The notes under the pieces are model-generated. The model was not told where the DNA came from. It made no database searches and saw only the letters and a list, made by a program, of their open reading frames with translations. The position numbers and the translations under genes were made by a program. A stretch of DNA of 13,520 nucleotides from Pseudomonadota bacterium (GTDB lineage Bacteria > Pseudomonadota > Gammaproteobacteria > Burkholderiales > Thiobacillaceae), in contig JAKBJA010000178.1 of NCBI GenBank assembly GCA_021836225.1, positions 1 through 13,520 of the forward strand, in the 5' to 3' direction. Numbering within the stretch: position 1 is the stretch's first letter; each line of letters begins with the position of its first letter. Shown here piece by piece: positions 6,769-13,520 of the stretch.

Positions 6769-7401
6769 TCAGCCAGCCATCTTGCTGGCTTTGCGCGTGC
6801 GCTCGATTTCGTACGCTTTCTTCAGCATCGACTGGATGCCCTTCTGATCCTTGCACTTGTGACCACCGAGCAGTTCCATCACATTCAGCCGCCCGGCCTT
6901 GACCAGGCCCAGTGCGACCGACTGCATCGCCATCCCGTTCTTGATGCCCTGGACGAAGCCGTCCTTGAAATACAGGCCCATCGACAGCTTGAGCTCGTTG
7001 ACGCGCCCTGTATTCGTGCAGTTTTTCCAGAACAGGCCGCTGAAGAAGCGGGTAGCCTGCATCTTCGGCGCCTTGCCGATGCGGTGCGCGTATTCGGCGA
7101 TGCCGTGCATGATGTGGGTGATCGGCAGCTTGCGCGGGCAGCGCACGATGCAGTTGTAGCAGGAGGTGCAATTCCACATCGAGGTGGTGGTCAGCACTTC
7201 CTCGCGCTTGCCGGCGCGGATCATCATGAAGAGTTCCTGCGGCGGATGTTCCCACGCGCTCTGGAAGTTGGTCGGGCAGGAACCGGAGCAGACGCCGCAT
7301 TGCATGCACATCTTCACCCAGTCGCCCATCTCGACCTGTTCTTCGATTTCCTTCAGGAAGTTGTTGCGGTATTTCTCCGCCATTGCGGTGTTTGCGCTCA
7401 T
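6769..7401 (-). CDS. hdrC: HdrC-like iron-sulfur electron-transfer subunit (210 aa)
   Basis: Small ferredoxin-like subunit that passes electrons between the flavin subunits and HdrB. Two classical [4Fe-4S] motifs CxxCxxCxxxCP are visible: C32, C35, C38, C42 and C78, C81, C84, C88. The C-terminal part (about 100-210) is helical without cysteine clusters (C128 and C183 are isolated) and has no membrane segments. It therefore lacks the cytochrome b-like membrane half that characterises QmoC, which is an HdrC-HdrE fusion. The ATG at 7401 follows an AGGAG with 7 nt spacing that overlaps the qmoB stop codon; a second in-frame ATG six codons in (MAEKYRN) has no such site. It is third in the qmoA-qmoB-hdrC-hdrB operon, 10 nt after qmoB and 14 nt before hdrB. 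Confidence 0.92.
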   Translation of the reverse strand: MSANTAMAEKYRNNFLKEIEEQVEMGDWVKMCMQCGVCSGSCPTNFQSAWEHPPQELFMMIRAGKREEVLTTTSMWNCTSCYNCIVRCPRKLPITHIMHGIAEYAHRIGKAPKMQATRFFSGLFWKNCTNTGRVNELKLSMGLYFKDGFVQGIKNGMAMQSVALGLVKAGRLNVMELLGGHKCKDQKGIQSMLKKAYEIERTRKASKMAG

Positions 7402-7411
7402 GCGTTAACTC

Positions 7412-9646
7412 CTAGAAACCCTTGAACGGGCTGGGGCCCACGGCAACCAGCTCGGCGGCGTATTTGTTGATCATCTCGGGCACCCGCTCGATGTCGGTGA
7501 TGGCGACTTCGAGATCGCGCACGCGCTCCGATTCCAGGTTCAGCGTCTTCAGCGTGTCGTCGATCTTGGACATGCGCACGCGGCCCAGCTCCGAACCCTT
7601 GACGAAGTGGCACTGGTATTCGTCGCCCGACTTGCAGCCCATCATCATCACGCCGTCGTAACCGGCGTTGAGCGCATCGGTCACCCAGATGGTGTTGACC
7701 GAACCGAGGCAGCGGATCGGGATGACGCGCACGAAAGCCGAGTACTCGTTGCGGTTCATCCCCGCCATGTCGAGCGCCGGGTAGGCGTCGTTCTCGCACG
7801 CCAGGATCAGGATGCGCGGCTTCTCGGAGAACTCGTCGGGAATGTCGACCGCCTTGATCTGCGCGCCGACGCTGTTGACCGAGTAGTTCTCGAACGAAAT
7901 CACGCGCACCGGGCAGGCGCCCATGCAGGTGCCGCAGCGGCGGCAGCGCGATTCGTTGAACACCGGGAAGCGCTTCTCGTCCTCGTCGATCGCGCCGAAC
8001 GGGCATTCCACCGTGCAGCGCTTGCACTGGGTGCAGCCTTCCAGACGCACTTTCGGGAACGACAGGTCGCCCGAGCGCGGATGCGCGGCACGGCCGAGCT
8101 CGGCGTTCTCCAGCGCCTGGATCGCCTTCAGCGCGGCGCCGGTGGCGTCCTCGCGCGCCTGCGCGATGTCCATCGGACGGCGCACCGGGCCGGCAGTGTA
8201 GATGCCGGTGCGACGGGTTTCGTAGGGGAAGCAGATGAAGTGCGAGTCGGTGAAGCCCTGCTTCAGCTGCGGAACGTCCGGGCCCTGACGATAGGTCAGG
8301 TTGAGGATGGAGATCGGCTTGACCTCGACCGCGGCTTCTTCTTCCGCCGTCTTCGGCGCCGCGAAAATGTCCACGCCCGAGTTCGCCACCTGTCCGGTGG
8401 CCAGCACGACCAGGTCGACGTCCGCCATCGCGGCGTCGGTGTCGTCGAGAATCAGGTCGTGGAACTTCACCGTGCTGGTGGCGCCGTTGGGCAGCACCTG
8501 GGCGACCTTGCCCTTGGTGAAAATGACGCCCTTCTCCTGCGCGCTGCGGTAGAAGTCTTCGCCGTTTCCGGGGGTGCGCAGGTCGGTGTAGATGATGGTG
8601 GTGTCGACGGACGGGTTGGCATCCTTGAAGTACATCGCCTGCTTGATGCTGGTGTTGCAGCAGACTCCCGAGCAGTACGCCAGATGCGTGCCGCTGGGAT
8701 CACGCTGACCGGCGCACTGCACGAACACCACCGACTTTACCGGCTGGCCGTCGCTCGGGCGGCGGATCACGCCGTCGCCCGCTGCGGCGGCTTTCGCCAG
8801 TGCCTCGAGCCCGGCCTGGTCGACCACGTTGGGCGACTTGCCGCCGCCGAGTTCCGGCAGCTTGTTCATGTCATACAGGGTGAAGCCGCTCGCCTGCACG
8901 ATGGCGCCGATGTCTTCAGTATGCGTTGCACCCGATTCGGTGGCGATATCCACCACGAAGCGTCCCGGCGCGCCGTCGGTCTTGGCGACGGTCGCGTTGA
9001 GGTACACCTTGATGTTGCTGTCGCCCTGCACCTGGGCAACCAGATCGCCCACGCCGGTGTCAGCGGGTGACTTGTACGGTTCGTGCACCGGCACGCGCTT
9101 GTAGAGCCTGGCCGCCCAGCCGCCGAGTTCGCCGGTTTTCTCGACCAGCACCACCGGGTAGCCGGTCTTCGACGCCTCGATCGCGGTGGTCATGCCGGTG
9201 ACGCCGCCGCCCACCACCAGGAGGGTCTTGCTGCTGCCGGTGTTGGTGTTGCCGCCGGGCGCGGTCATCGACTTCACTTCGGCGCAACCCATGCGGATGT
9301 AGTCTTCCGCCATTTCCTGGGTGGTTTCGCGCGCCTCGTCGGTGTCGGGACGAATCCAGATCACGCCTTCGCGCAGGTTGGCGCGCGCCACCGCGTTCTC
9401 GGGGAAGAAGAACGCTTCGGTCTTGGCACGGCGCGAGCAGGCGCCGATCATGATGTGGGTGACGCCCTCGTTGGCAATGTCGTTCCTGATCATCGCGACG
9501 CCGTCGGCGTTGCACAGGAAATCGTGCGACTTCGCCAGCGGCACCTTGCCGTCCTTCTGTGCGATCTTGACCAGCGCGTCCGTGTCGAGGCGCTCGCCCA
9601 GTCCGCAGCCCTTGCAGATATATGCTGCGACTTTGATGTCAGCCAT
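7412..9646 (-). CDS. qmoB: QmoB: HdrA-like flavoprotein with ferredoxin and MvhD domains (744 aa)
   Basis: Large subunit of the quinone-interacting oxidoreductase that exchanges electrons with APS reductase. Residues 1-130 match the N-terminal iron-sulfur domain of HdrA (C11/C14, C45 and C70 in IGACSRR). An FAD-binding fold begins at TLLVVGGGVTGMTTA (141-155), with the HdrA-type cysteine region VQCAGQRD (C311) and CSGVCC (C325-C330) inside it. Two [4Fe-4S] ferredoxin motifs follow: C538, C541, C544, C548 and C568, C571, C574, C578. Residues from about 610 form an MvhD-like domain with C617, C646, C671 and C679, which in this family bind a [2Fe-2S] cluster. There is no membrane segment. The start has GGAGG 8 nt upstream, inside the end of qmoA, and only 3 nt separate the genes. 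Domain order and length fit QmoB rather than methanogen HdrA. Confidence 0.92.
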   Translation of the reverse strand: MADIKVAAYICKGCGLGERLDTDALVKIAQKDGKVPLAKSHDFLCNADGVAMIRNDIANEGVTHIMIGACSRRAKTEAFFFPENAVARANLREGVIWIRPDTDEARETTQEMAEDYIRMGCAEVKSMTAPGGNTNTGSSKTLLVVGGGVTGMTTAIEASKTGYPVVLVEKTGELGGWAARLYKRVPVHEPYKSPADTGVGDLVAQVQGDSNIKVYLNATVAKTDGAPGRFVVDIATESGATHTEDIGAIVQASGFTLYDMNKLPELGGGKSPNVVDQAGLEALAKAAAAGDGVIRRPSDGQPVKSVVFVQCAGQRDPSGTHLAYCSGVCCNTSIKQAMYFKDANPSVDTTIIYTDLRTPGNGEDFYRSAQEKGVIFTKGKVAQVLPNGATSTVKFHDLILDDTDAAMADVDLVVLATGQVANSGVDIFAAPKTAEEEAAVEVKPISILNLTYRQGPDVPQLKQGFTDSHFICFPYETRRTGIYTAGPVRRPMDIAQAREDATGAALKAIQALENAELGRAAHPRSGDLSFPKVRLEGCTQCKRCTVECPFGAIDEDEKRFPVFNESRCRRCGTCMGACPVRVISFENYSVNSVGAQIKAVDIPDEFSEKPRILILACENDAYPALDMAGMNRNEYSAFVRVIPIRCLGSVNTIWVTDALNAGYDGVMMMGCKSGDEYQCHFVKGSELGRVRMSKIDDTLKTLNLESERVRDLEVAITDIERVPEMINKYAAELVAVGPSPFKGF

Positions 9647-9649
9647 TGT

Positions 9650-10933
9650 TTAAGCCTCCGCCTTTGCTACTTTGTTGACCACCTGGATGGCTCTCAATGC
9701 CGCCGCCGTGGCCGATTGCACTGCACGGTTCACATCGAGCGCATTCGACGCGCAGCCGGCGCCGAACACCGCGCCGTTGGCCGGATCGGCTTCGATGAAG
9801 CCGCTGGAATCCGCCACGATGTGGCCGGGAATGTTGATGCCCTTGACCGAGGGCTCCATACCGACGGCCAGCACCACCAGGTCGTGCGGCGTGGTGTAAC
9901 GCTTGTAGCCTTCGGTATTGACGCCATGGCACACCGCGTTGCCGTGCTCATCCTCGGTGATCTTCGCGACCTTGGACTTGATGAAGCTGACCGAGGGGTC
10001 GGCCTGCACCTTCTGGTAGAAATCCTCGAAGCGGTCGATGGCGCGGATGTCAATGTAGTAGATGGTCGACTTGCCGTCTTCCGGATACTTCTCGCGCACA
10101 TAATGCGTCTGCTTCAGCGAGGCCATGCAGCAGATGCGCGAACAATGCCGCAGATGGTTTTCGTCACGCGAACCGGCGCACTGGATGAAGGCGATGTTCT
10201 TCGCTTCCTTGCCGTCGGACGGGCGCAGGATCTTGCCGCCGGTGGGGCCGTGGATGTCGGCCAGGCGTTCGAACTCGACGCTGGTGATGACGTTCTTGAA
10301 GCGGCCATAGCCGTAAGGCTGAATCTTCGCCGCGTCGTAGGGCTGCCAGCCGGTCGCCCATACCACGGCGCCCGCCTTGACCTGGATCGTCTCTTCCTGC
10401 ATGTCGAGGTCGACCGCACCATACTTGCATGCGGCCCTGGCCTTGTCGGCGTCGGCGCTACCGATGATCGCCGGGTCCAGCACATAGCGCTGCGGATAGG
10501 CCATCGCGTTCGGCAGGAAGGCCGCCTTGTGCTGGCCGAGGTTGTAGTTGAATGGATCGTCCACCATCGTATCGACCGCGCGCTCGCAGTCGCCGCAGGC
10601 GGTGCAGTTCTCGTTCACGTAGCGCGGCTTGATCTTGATGGAGGCAGTGTAGTTGCCGGTGCTGCCTGAGAGGCCGGTCACTTCGGCCAGCGTCAGCACG
10701 CGCACACGCGGATTGTTCTTCAGGCGGCGCAGGTTGATTTCCAGACCGCAGGTGGGGTGGCACAGCTTGGGAAAGTAGCGATACAGCTGGGAGGTGCGTC
10801 CGCCCAGTGCGGGATTCTTCTCAACCAGAACGACGTTCTTGCCGGTTTCGGCCGCTTCGAGCGCGGCGGTCATGCCGGAAATCCCGCCGCCCACCACGAG
10901 AATGGTCTCGTTGGTCGCAACATGCTCCGTCAT
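9650..10933 (-). CDS. qmoA: QmoA: HdrA-like FAD/iron-sulfur subunit (427 aa)
   Basis: Flavoprotein of the Qmo complex, thought to contact APS reductase (AprBA) and pass electrons towards the quinone pool during sulfite oxidation (the reverse direction in sulfate reducers). The FAD-binding motif is ILVVGGGISGMTAA (11-24), followed by LVEKNPALGGR. Cysteines C58 and C62, the cluster C110-x2-C113-x2-C116, and the HdrA-type region C252 with C264, C268 and C269 are in place. The N-terminal iron-sulfur domain of full HdrA is missing, as expected for QmoA; QmoB carries it. An in-frame ATG five codons upstream exists, but GGAGG (10942-10946) lies 8 nt before the ATG at 10933, so I use that start. This is the first gene of a four-gene operon; a possible leader peptide overlaps its start. 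No aprBA genes are adjacent. Confidence 0.93.
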   Translation of the reverse strand: MTEHVATNETILVVGGGISGMTAALEAAETGKNVVLVEKNPALGGRTSQLYRYFPKLCHPTCGLEINLRRLKNNPRVRVLTLAEVTGLSGSTGNYTASIKIKPRYVNENCTACGDCERAVDTMVDDPFNYNLGQHKAAFLPNAMAYPQRYVLDPAIIGSADADKARAACKYGAVDLDMQEETIQVKAGAVVWATGWQPYDAAKIQPYGYGRFKNVITSVEFERLADIHGPTGGKILRPSDGKEAKNIAFIQCAGSRDENHLRHCSRICCMASLKQTHYVREKYPEDGKSTIYYIDIRAIDRFEDFYQKVQADPSVSFIKSKVAKITEDEHGNAVCHGVNTEGYKRYTTPHDLVVLAVGMEPSVKGINIPGHIVADSSGFIEADPANGAVFGAGCASNALDVNRAVQSATAAALRAIQVVNKVAKAEA

Positions 10934-10977
10934 TGTTGTTTCCTCCATCCGATGGATGCAAAGTAATCAGAAACCAC
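10930..10977 (-). CDS. Possible leader peptide upstream of qmoA (15 aa)
   Basis: A GTG-initiated frame encodes M-V-S-D-Y-F-A-S-I-G-W-R-K-Q-Q. Its TGA overlaps the qmoA ATG as ATGA. A full AGGAGG (10985-10990) stands 7 nt before the GTG, a stronger Shine-Dalgarno than most genes here possess and otherwise unexplained, 51 nt before the qmoA start. That AGGAGG sits in the 8-nt loop of a hairpin formed by CCGGG and CCCGG (10995-10978). The peptide shows no run of a single regulatory amino acid, so classical attenuation is not evident; translational coupling to qmoA is the simpler reading. A chance frame is possible given its length. Confidence 0.35.
   Translation of the reverse strand: MVSDYFASIGWRKQQ
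10942..10946 (-). promoter_or_regulatory. Ribosome binding site of qmoA
   Basis: GGAGG with an 8-nt spacer to the ATG at 10933 chooses that start over the ATG at 10948, which it overlaps or lies behind. A short inverted repeat CATCC-ATC-GGATG (10958-10946 on this strand) runs into its first base, so pairing could partly mask it. Confidence 0.75.
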
Positions 10978-11161
10978 CCGGGAACCTCCTCCCGGACAGC
11001 AGGGTTTTAAACCCGAATTCGACATCCGAAATGGTACTCCGAAGGCCGCGCCTGCCGCCACGGGCAAGCGCGCTATCTCAATCGAAGTTTTCTATGCAGG
11101 AATAAGAGGAAGTGTTTATTGACCGCTGTCCCGGGCCAATATGTCGATTGAGCGCGACCCG
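10978..11161. promoter_or_regulatory. Intergenic region upstream of qmoA with hairpin and palindrome
   Basis: This stretch separates the HAMP-GGDEF-EAL gene from the qmo operon, both on the minus strand. It holds the CCGGG/CCCGG hairpin (10978-10995) with AGGAGG in the loop and a palindrome GGGTTT-T-AAACCC at 11002-11014. I find no rho-independent terminator for the upstream gene and no promoter with both elements at proper spacing, so the qmo promoter is either unusual, activator-dependent or further upstream. Confidence 0.45.
11002..11014. repeat. Palindrome GGGTTT-T-AAACCC
   Basis: Perfect 6-bp arms around a single central base, 69-81 bp upstream of the qmoA ATG. Its AT core could overlap a -10 element, and its symmetry suits a dimeric regulator. 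No second copy occurs in the window. Confidence 0.35.
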
Positions 11162-13252
11162 CTATTCCATGACAGCGTATTTGTCGGCAAACGCGGAACT
11201 GCGCAACCAGTCGGTCAGCTGTTCTGCTGGCAGGGGTTTGCTCATGTAGTACCCCTGGGCCAGATCGCAACCCAGCTCCTTCAGCTTGACCCAGGCGCTT
11301 TCATTTTCCACGCCTTCCGCCACCGCCTTCATGCCAAGATTGTGTGCAAGGTCGATGGTCGAACGCACGATGGCTTCGCTGCTTTCACCGGATCCCATGC
11401 TCATCACGAAGGTCCTGTCGATCTTGATCTTGGCCACCAGCAGCTTCTGCAGATAGGCCATCGACGAGTAACCGGTGCCGAAGTCGTCGATGGAGACCTG
11501 GACGCCCAATTCCACGAGCTGCTCGATGTTCTCGATCGCGCGGACCGGATCGTTCATGATCGCGGTTTCCGTCACTTCCATCTCGAGCAGCGCGCCCGGT
11601 ATCCCGTACGTTTTGATGAGCTCGCCTATCTGTTCGGGAAACCCGCGATCCTGAAGGTTGAATGTCGAGATGTTGATGGCAACCGGCAGCCGCACCCCGG
11701 CATCAAGCCATGTCCGAACCTGGCGCAAGGCCATTCGAACCACTTCGACTGTCACGTCCTTGATCAATCCCGCCGCTTCCGCGAGAGGAATGAATTGAGC
11801 CGGAGAAAGCATGCCCAGGCGTGGATGCTCCCAGCGCACCAGCGCTTCGACCCCGCTCACCCGGTTGGAACTGACGTCCACCTTGGGCTGATAGTGCAGG
11901 ACGAGCTCCCCCAGTTCCAGCGCTTGGCGCAACTCGCCTTTCAAAGCCACCTGGTCTTGCCGGCCATCGCCCAGTTCCGGCCGGTAAACCACCACGCCCA
12001 GCTTTTTGCGCTTCGCCTCATACATGGCAGCGTCGCTATGGTGCAGAAGCTCCTGCTCGTAAACGCTGTGCTCCGGGTAAACGGCGATCCCCAGGCTCGC
12101 GCCGGTTTGCACCCATTTTTCCCCGATGGGAAGTGGCTGCCTGATGGCTTCGAGCAAACGCCCTGCAACCGCGGTTACGCTGTCAATGCCTGCCACCTTG
12201 GGCATGATGATGGCGAATTCGTCCCCACCCATGCGGGCGATCGTGTCTGAATCGCGCAAAGTACGACTACAGGCATTGGCGACATGCTGCAACACCATGT
12301 CGCCCGCGTGGTGCCCCATCGTGTCGTTGATTTCCTTGAACAGATCCAGGTCTACGCAAATCACCGCGAAGCGCGTTTTTTCCCGGCGCGCGGCAAGCAG
12401 CGTGGTATGGAGCCGGTCATTGAACAATGCGCGATTCGGCAACTGGGTCAACGCATCATGCATCGCCTGATGCTCGAGCTGCTGGTTCAATTGAGAGAGC
12501 TGCTGCGTGCGCTCGTCCACCCGGCGCTCGAGTTCCTGGTTGAGCCGGAGTATTTCCTCCCCCTTGCGCGTGCGCTCCACATCCAGCGCAAGCAGCTTGC
12601 GGGACATCTCATTGAAATCCGCCGCTGTCTCGGCCAGTTCGTCGGTTCCCTTGACTGGAATCTGGTAGCCCAGTTCGCCCCTGGAAATGACCCGGGTACC
12701 GTCTCTCATGGCCTTCAGTCCACGCGTCAAATAAAGCCCGAGCAGGGAGGAGAAGAGGATGACCAGAGCAATACTGACCCCGGAAATCATCATTGTTCTG
12801 ATGCGGGTCTCATCGACGAGCTTCTGAATTCCCGTTGTCGAGAATCCGATTTCGACGCGGCCATAGGTATCGCCGGCAACCATGATGTCAGCGGTGGTGT
12901 TGAATACCGCGTTTTTTGCCCGCCGTATGTCGCTATCAGCAATGAATTTCTGCTTGAGCGCAGATCTGGCGCCATCTTCCGCCAGCAGGCCTCGCGGCCC
13001 GATCACGCGAGCATAGACAATCCCGGGATTGGACAGCACTTCCTTGATCAGACTGTCGAGAGAGGAAAGATCAGATGTGATCACTGCGGGTTGAGCGGTT
13101 GAAGCGAAAAGCTTGGCCGTGGTCTGGATACGTTTGACCAGTTCCTCTTCGTTGGAGGATTGAAGGACCTGGATTCCGTATGAGATCAGAATGGCAAGCA
13201 GGGCAGTCTGGATGACCGCCATGCCCAAAATCATTTTCAGCCGAAATGACAT
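11162..13252 (-). CDS. Membrane-bound HAMP-GGDEF-EAL c-di-GMP enzyme (696 aa)
   Basis: Inner-membrane c-di-GMP signalling protein. A membrane segment lies at about residues 7-28, a periplasmic domain at about 29-150, a second membrane segment at about 153-175, then HAMP (176-228) and a coiled coil to about 260. The periplasmic part has the small single-domain look of YfiN-type sensors (NPGIVYARVIGPRG, 75-88). GGDEF is intact at 342-346 with an inhibitory site RDSD (R333-D336) five residues before it. EAL is intact: E469-A-L471, N527, E559, D589-D590, K610, E646 and Q666, so both activities are possible. The ATG at 13252 is 5 nt after the stop of a PhnD-like binding protein and lacks a clear Shine-Dalgarno, suggesting translational coupling and a shared job: the binding protein probably presents its ligand to this receptor. 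Confidence 0.93.
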   Translation of the reverse strand: MSFRLKMILGMAVIQTALLAILISYGIQVLQSSNEEELVKRIQTTAKLFASTAQPAVITSDLSSLDSLIKEVLSNPGIVYARVIGPRGLLAEDGARSALKQKFIADSDIRRAKNAVFNTTADIMVAGDTYGRVEIGFSTTGIQKLVDETRIRTMMISGVSIALVILFSSLLGLYLTRGLKAMRDGTRVISRGELGYQIPVKGTDELAETAADFNEMSRKLLALDVERTRKGEEILRLNQELERRVDERTQQLSQLNQQLEHQAMHDALTQLPNRALFNDRLHTTLLAARREKTRFAVICVDLDLFKEINDTMGHHAGDMVLQHVANACSRTLRDSDTIARMGGDEFAIIMPKVAGIDSVTAVAGRLLEAIRQPLPIGEKWVQTGASLGIAVYPEHSVYEQELLHHSDAAMYEAKRKKLGVVVYRPELGDGRQDQVALKGELRQALELGELVLHYQPKVDVSSNRVSGVEALVRWEHPRLGMLSPAQFIPLAEAAGLIKDVTVEVVRMALRQVRTWLDAGVRLPVAINISTFNLQDRGFPEQIGELIKTYGIPGALLEMEVTETAIMNDPVRAIENIEQLVELGVQVSIDDFGTGYSSMAYLQKLLVAKIKIDRTFVMSMGSGESSEAIVRSTIDLAHNLGMKAVAEGVENESAWVKLKELGCDLAQGYYMSKPLPAEQLTDWLRSSAFADKYAVME

Positions 13253-13257
13253 CTTGG

Positions 13258-13520
13258 CTATTTTGAAATGGGGGGTGGGGTGATGTTCATCTCGCGAAAG
13301 GCTGTGTAATCCTCATCGCCGGCCTTTTCAACTCCGGCCAGGTTGACGGCCCGCAACAGCGCCATCGTCCTGGGATGGGCGTTCATCTCGACCATTGCCG
13401 CCTGCACTTTTTTGACCACCTCCTTCGGCACGCGGGGGTGCGCGGCAAAGGCGAACGGCGGCATCGGCTCAGCGCGCCAGATGATCTTGAGCTGGTCGCG
13501 CGTTTCCGGGGCGAGCGCAT
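13258..13520 (-). CDS. PhnD-like periplasmic binding protein, C-terminal part (partial)
   Basis: Only the last 86 residues are inside the window; the frame stays open through the right edge. The visible part fits the C-terminus of phosphate/phosphite/phosphonate binding proteins (PhnD family). DQLKIIWRAEPMPPFAFAAH is a typical hinge-to-second-lobe strand, and DEDYTAFREM near the end matches the family's usual closing region with its tyrosine, arginine and methionine. The signal peptide and binding-site residues of the first lobe cannot be seen. No permease or ATPase gene follows; instead a membrane GGDEF-EAL gene starts 5 nt later. This suggests a sensory rather than transport role, though transporter genes could lie upstream beyond the edge. 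The ligand is not predictable from this fragment. Confidence 0.75.
   Translation of the reverse strand, partial: ALAPETRDQLKIIWRAEPMPPFAFAAHPRVPKEVVKKVQAAMVEMNAHPRTMALLRAVNLAGVEKAGDEDYTAFREMNITPPPISK

Noticed and set aside
6755..7309. Upstream extension of the hdrB frame
   Set aside because: It is a shadow of hdrC; the ATG at 6754 has a Shine-Dalgarno and begins exactly at the first CCG domain.
7607..9070. 487-codon plus-strand frame antisense to qmoB, and a similar one at 9083-10669 antisense to qmoA
   Set aside because: Both are rich in Arg, His and Asp repeats typical of antisense shadows and resemble no known family; the minus-strand genes are clear.
11102..11140. Plus-strand promoter TTGACC ... 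TATGTC near 11119-11145
   Set aside because: The spacer is only 15 bp and it would drive transcription antisense into the GGDEF-EAL gene; no supporting element was found.
11040..11161. Terminator after the HAMP-GGDEF-EAL gene
   Set aside because: Only a weak 5-bp stem (TTGCC/GGCAG) is present and no T-run follows on the minus strand.
1..13520. CRISPR array, tRNA, rRNA, insertion sequence or phage genes
   Set aside because: No regularly spaced repeats, no tRNA-like cloverleaf, no transposase or integrase motifs and no terminal repeats with target duplications were seen.

Overview
The window looks like a high-GC betaproteobacterial chromosome, probably from a chemolithotrophic sulfur (or sulfur/iron) oxidiser of the Thiobacillus/Sulfuricella/Gallionellaceae type. 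That placement is inferred from the Qmo/Hdr gene set, the codon bias and the density of c-di-GMP signalling genes; no rRNA or other marker is present. Almost everything is on the minus strand; the only convincing plus-strand gene is a nitroreductase.

Layout, left to right. Positions 1-348 appear non-coding, with several short inverted repeats. Positions 349-657 (minus) encode a small acidic protein of unknown function. Positions 771-4916 (minus) form a three-gene signalling operon, transcribed from right to left: a soluble PAS-PAS histidine kinase whose second PAS is FixL-like, a single-domain CheY/Rcp1-type response regulator, and a REC-PAS-GGDEF-EAL protein that overlaps the regulator by four bases (ATGA). 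A probable terminator follows at 702-738. A 268-bp divergent intergenic region leads to the nitroreductase at 5185-5769 (plus). It converges on the next operon across a perfect 15-bp-stem bidirectional terminator (5792-5826).

Positions 5843-10933 (minus) hold the metabolic core, qmoA-qmoB-hdrC-hdrB, tightly packed with a Shine-Dalgarno before each gene. QmoA and QmoB are HdrA-like flavin/iron-sulfur proteins that exchange electrons with APS reductase (AprBA) in dissimilatory sulfur metabolism. Here the usual membrane subunit QmoC is absent and separate soluble HdrC and HdrB follow instead. HdrB keeps both cysteine sets for non-cubane [4Fe-4S] clusters. No aprBA is visible on either side. A possible 15-codon leader peptide with its own strong Shine-Dalgarno sits directly before qmoA and overlaps its start codon (ATGA).

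Positions 11162-13520 (minus) hold a membrane-bound HAMP-GGDEF-EAL protein, five bases downstream of the 3' end of a PhnD-like periplasmic binding protein that runs off the window. This pair looks like a periplasmic ligand-sensing c-di-GMP module.

Together the window places an Apr-linked electron-transfer complex between two c-di-GMP control modules, one probably fed by a cytosolic (possibly haem-based) PAS kinase and one by a periplasmic signal. Any functional link between these modules and the Qmo/Hdr complex is inference from position only.
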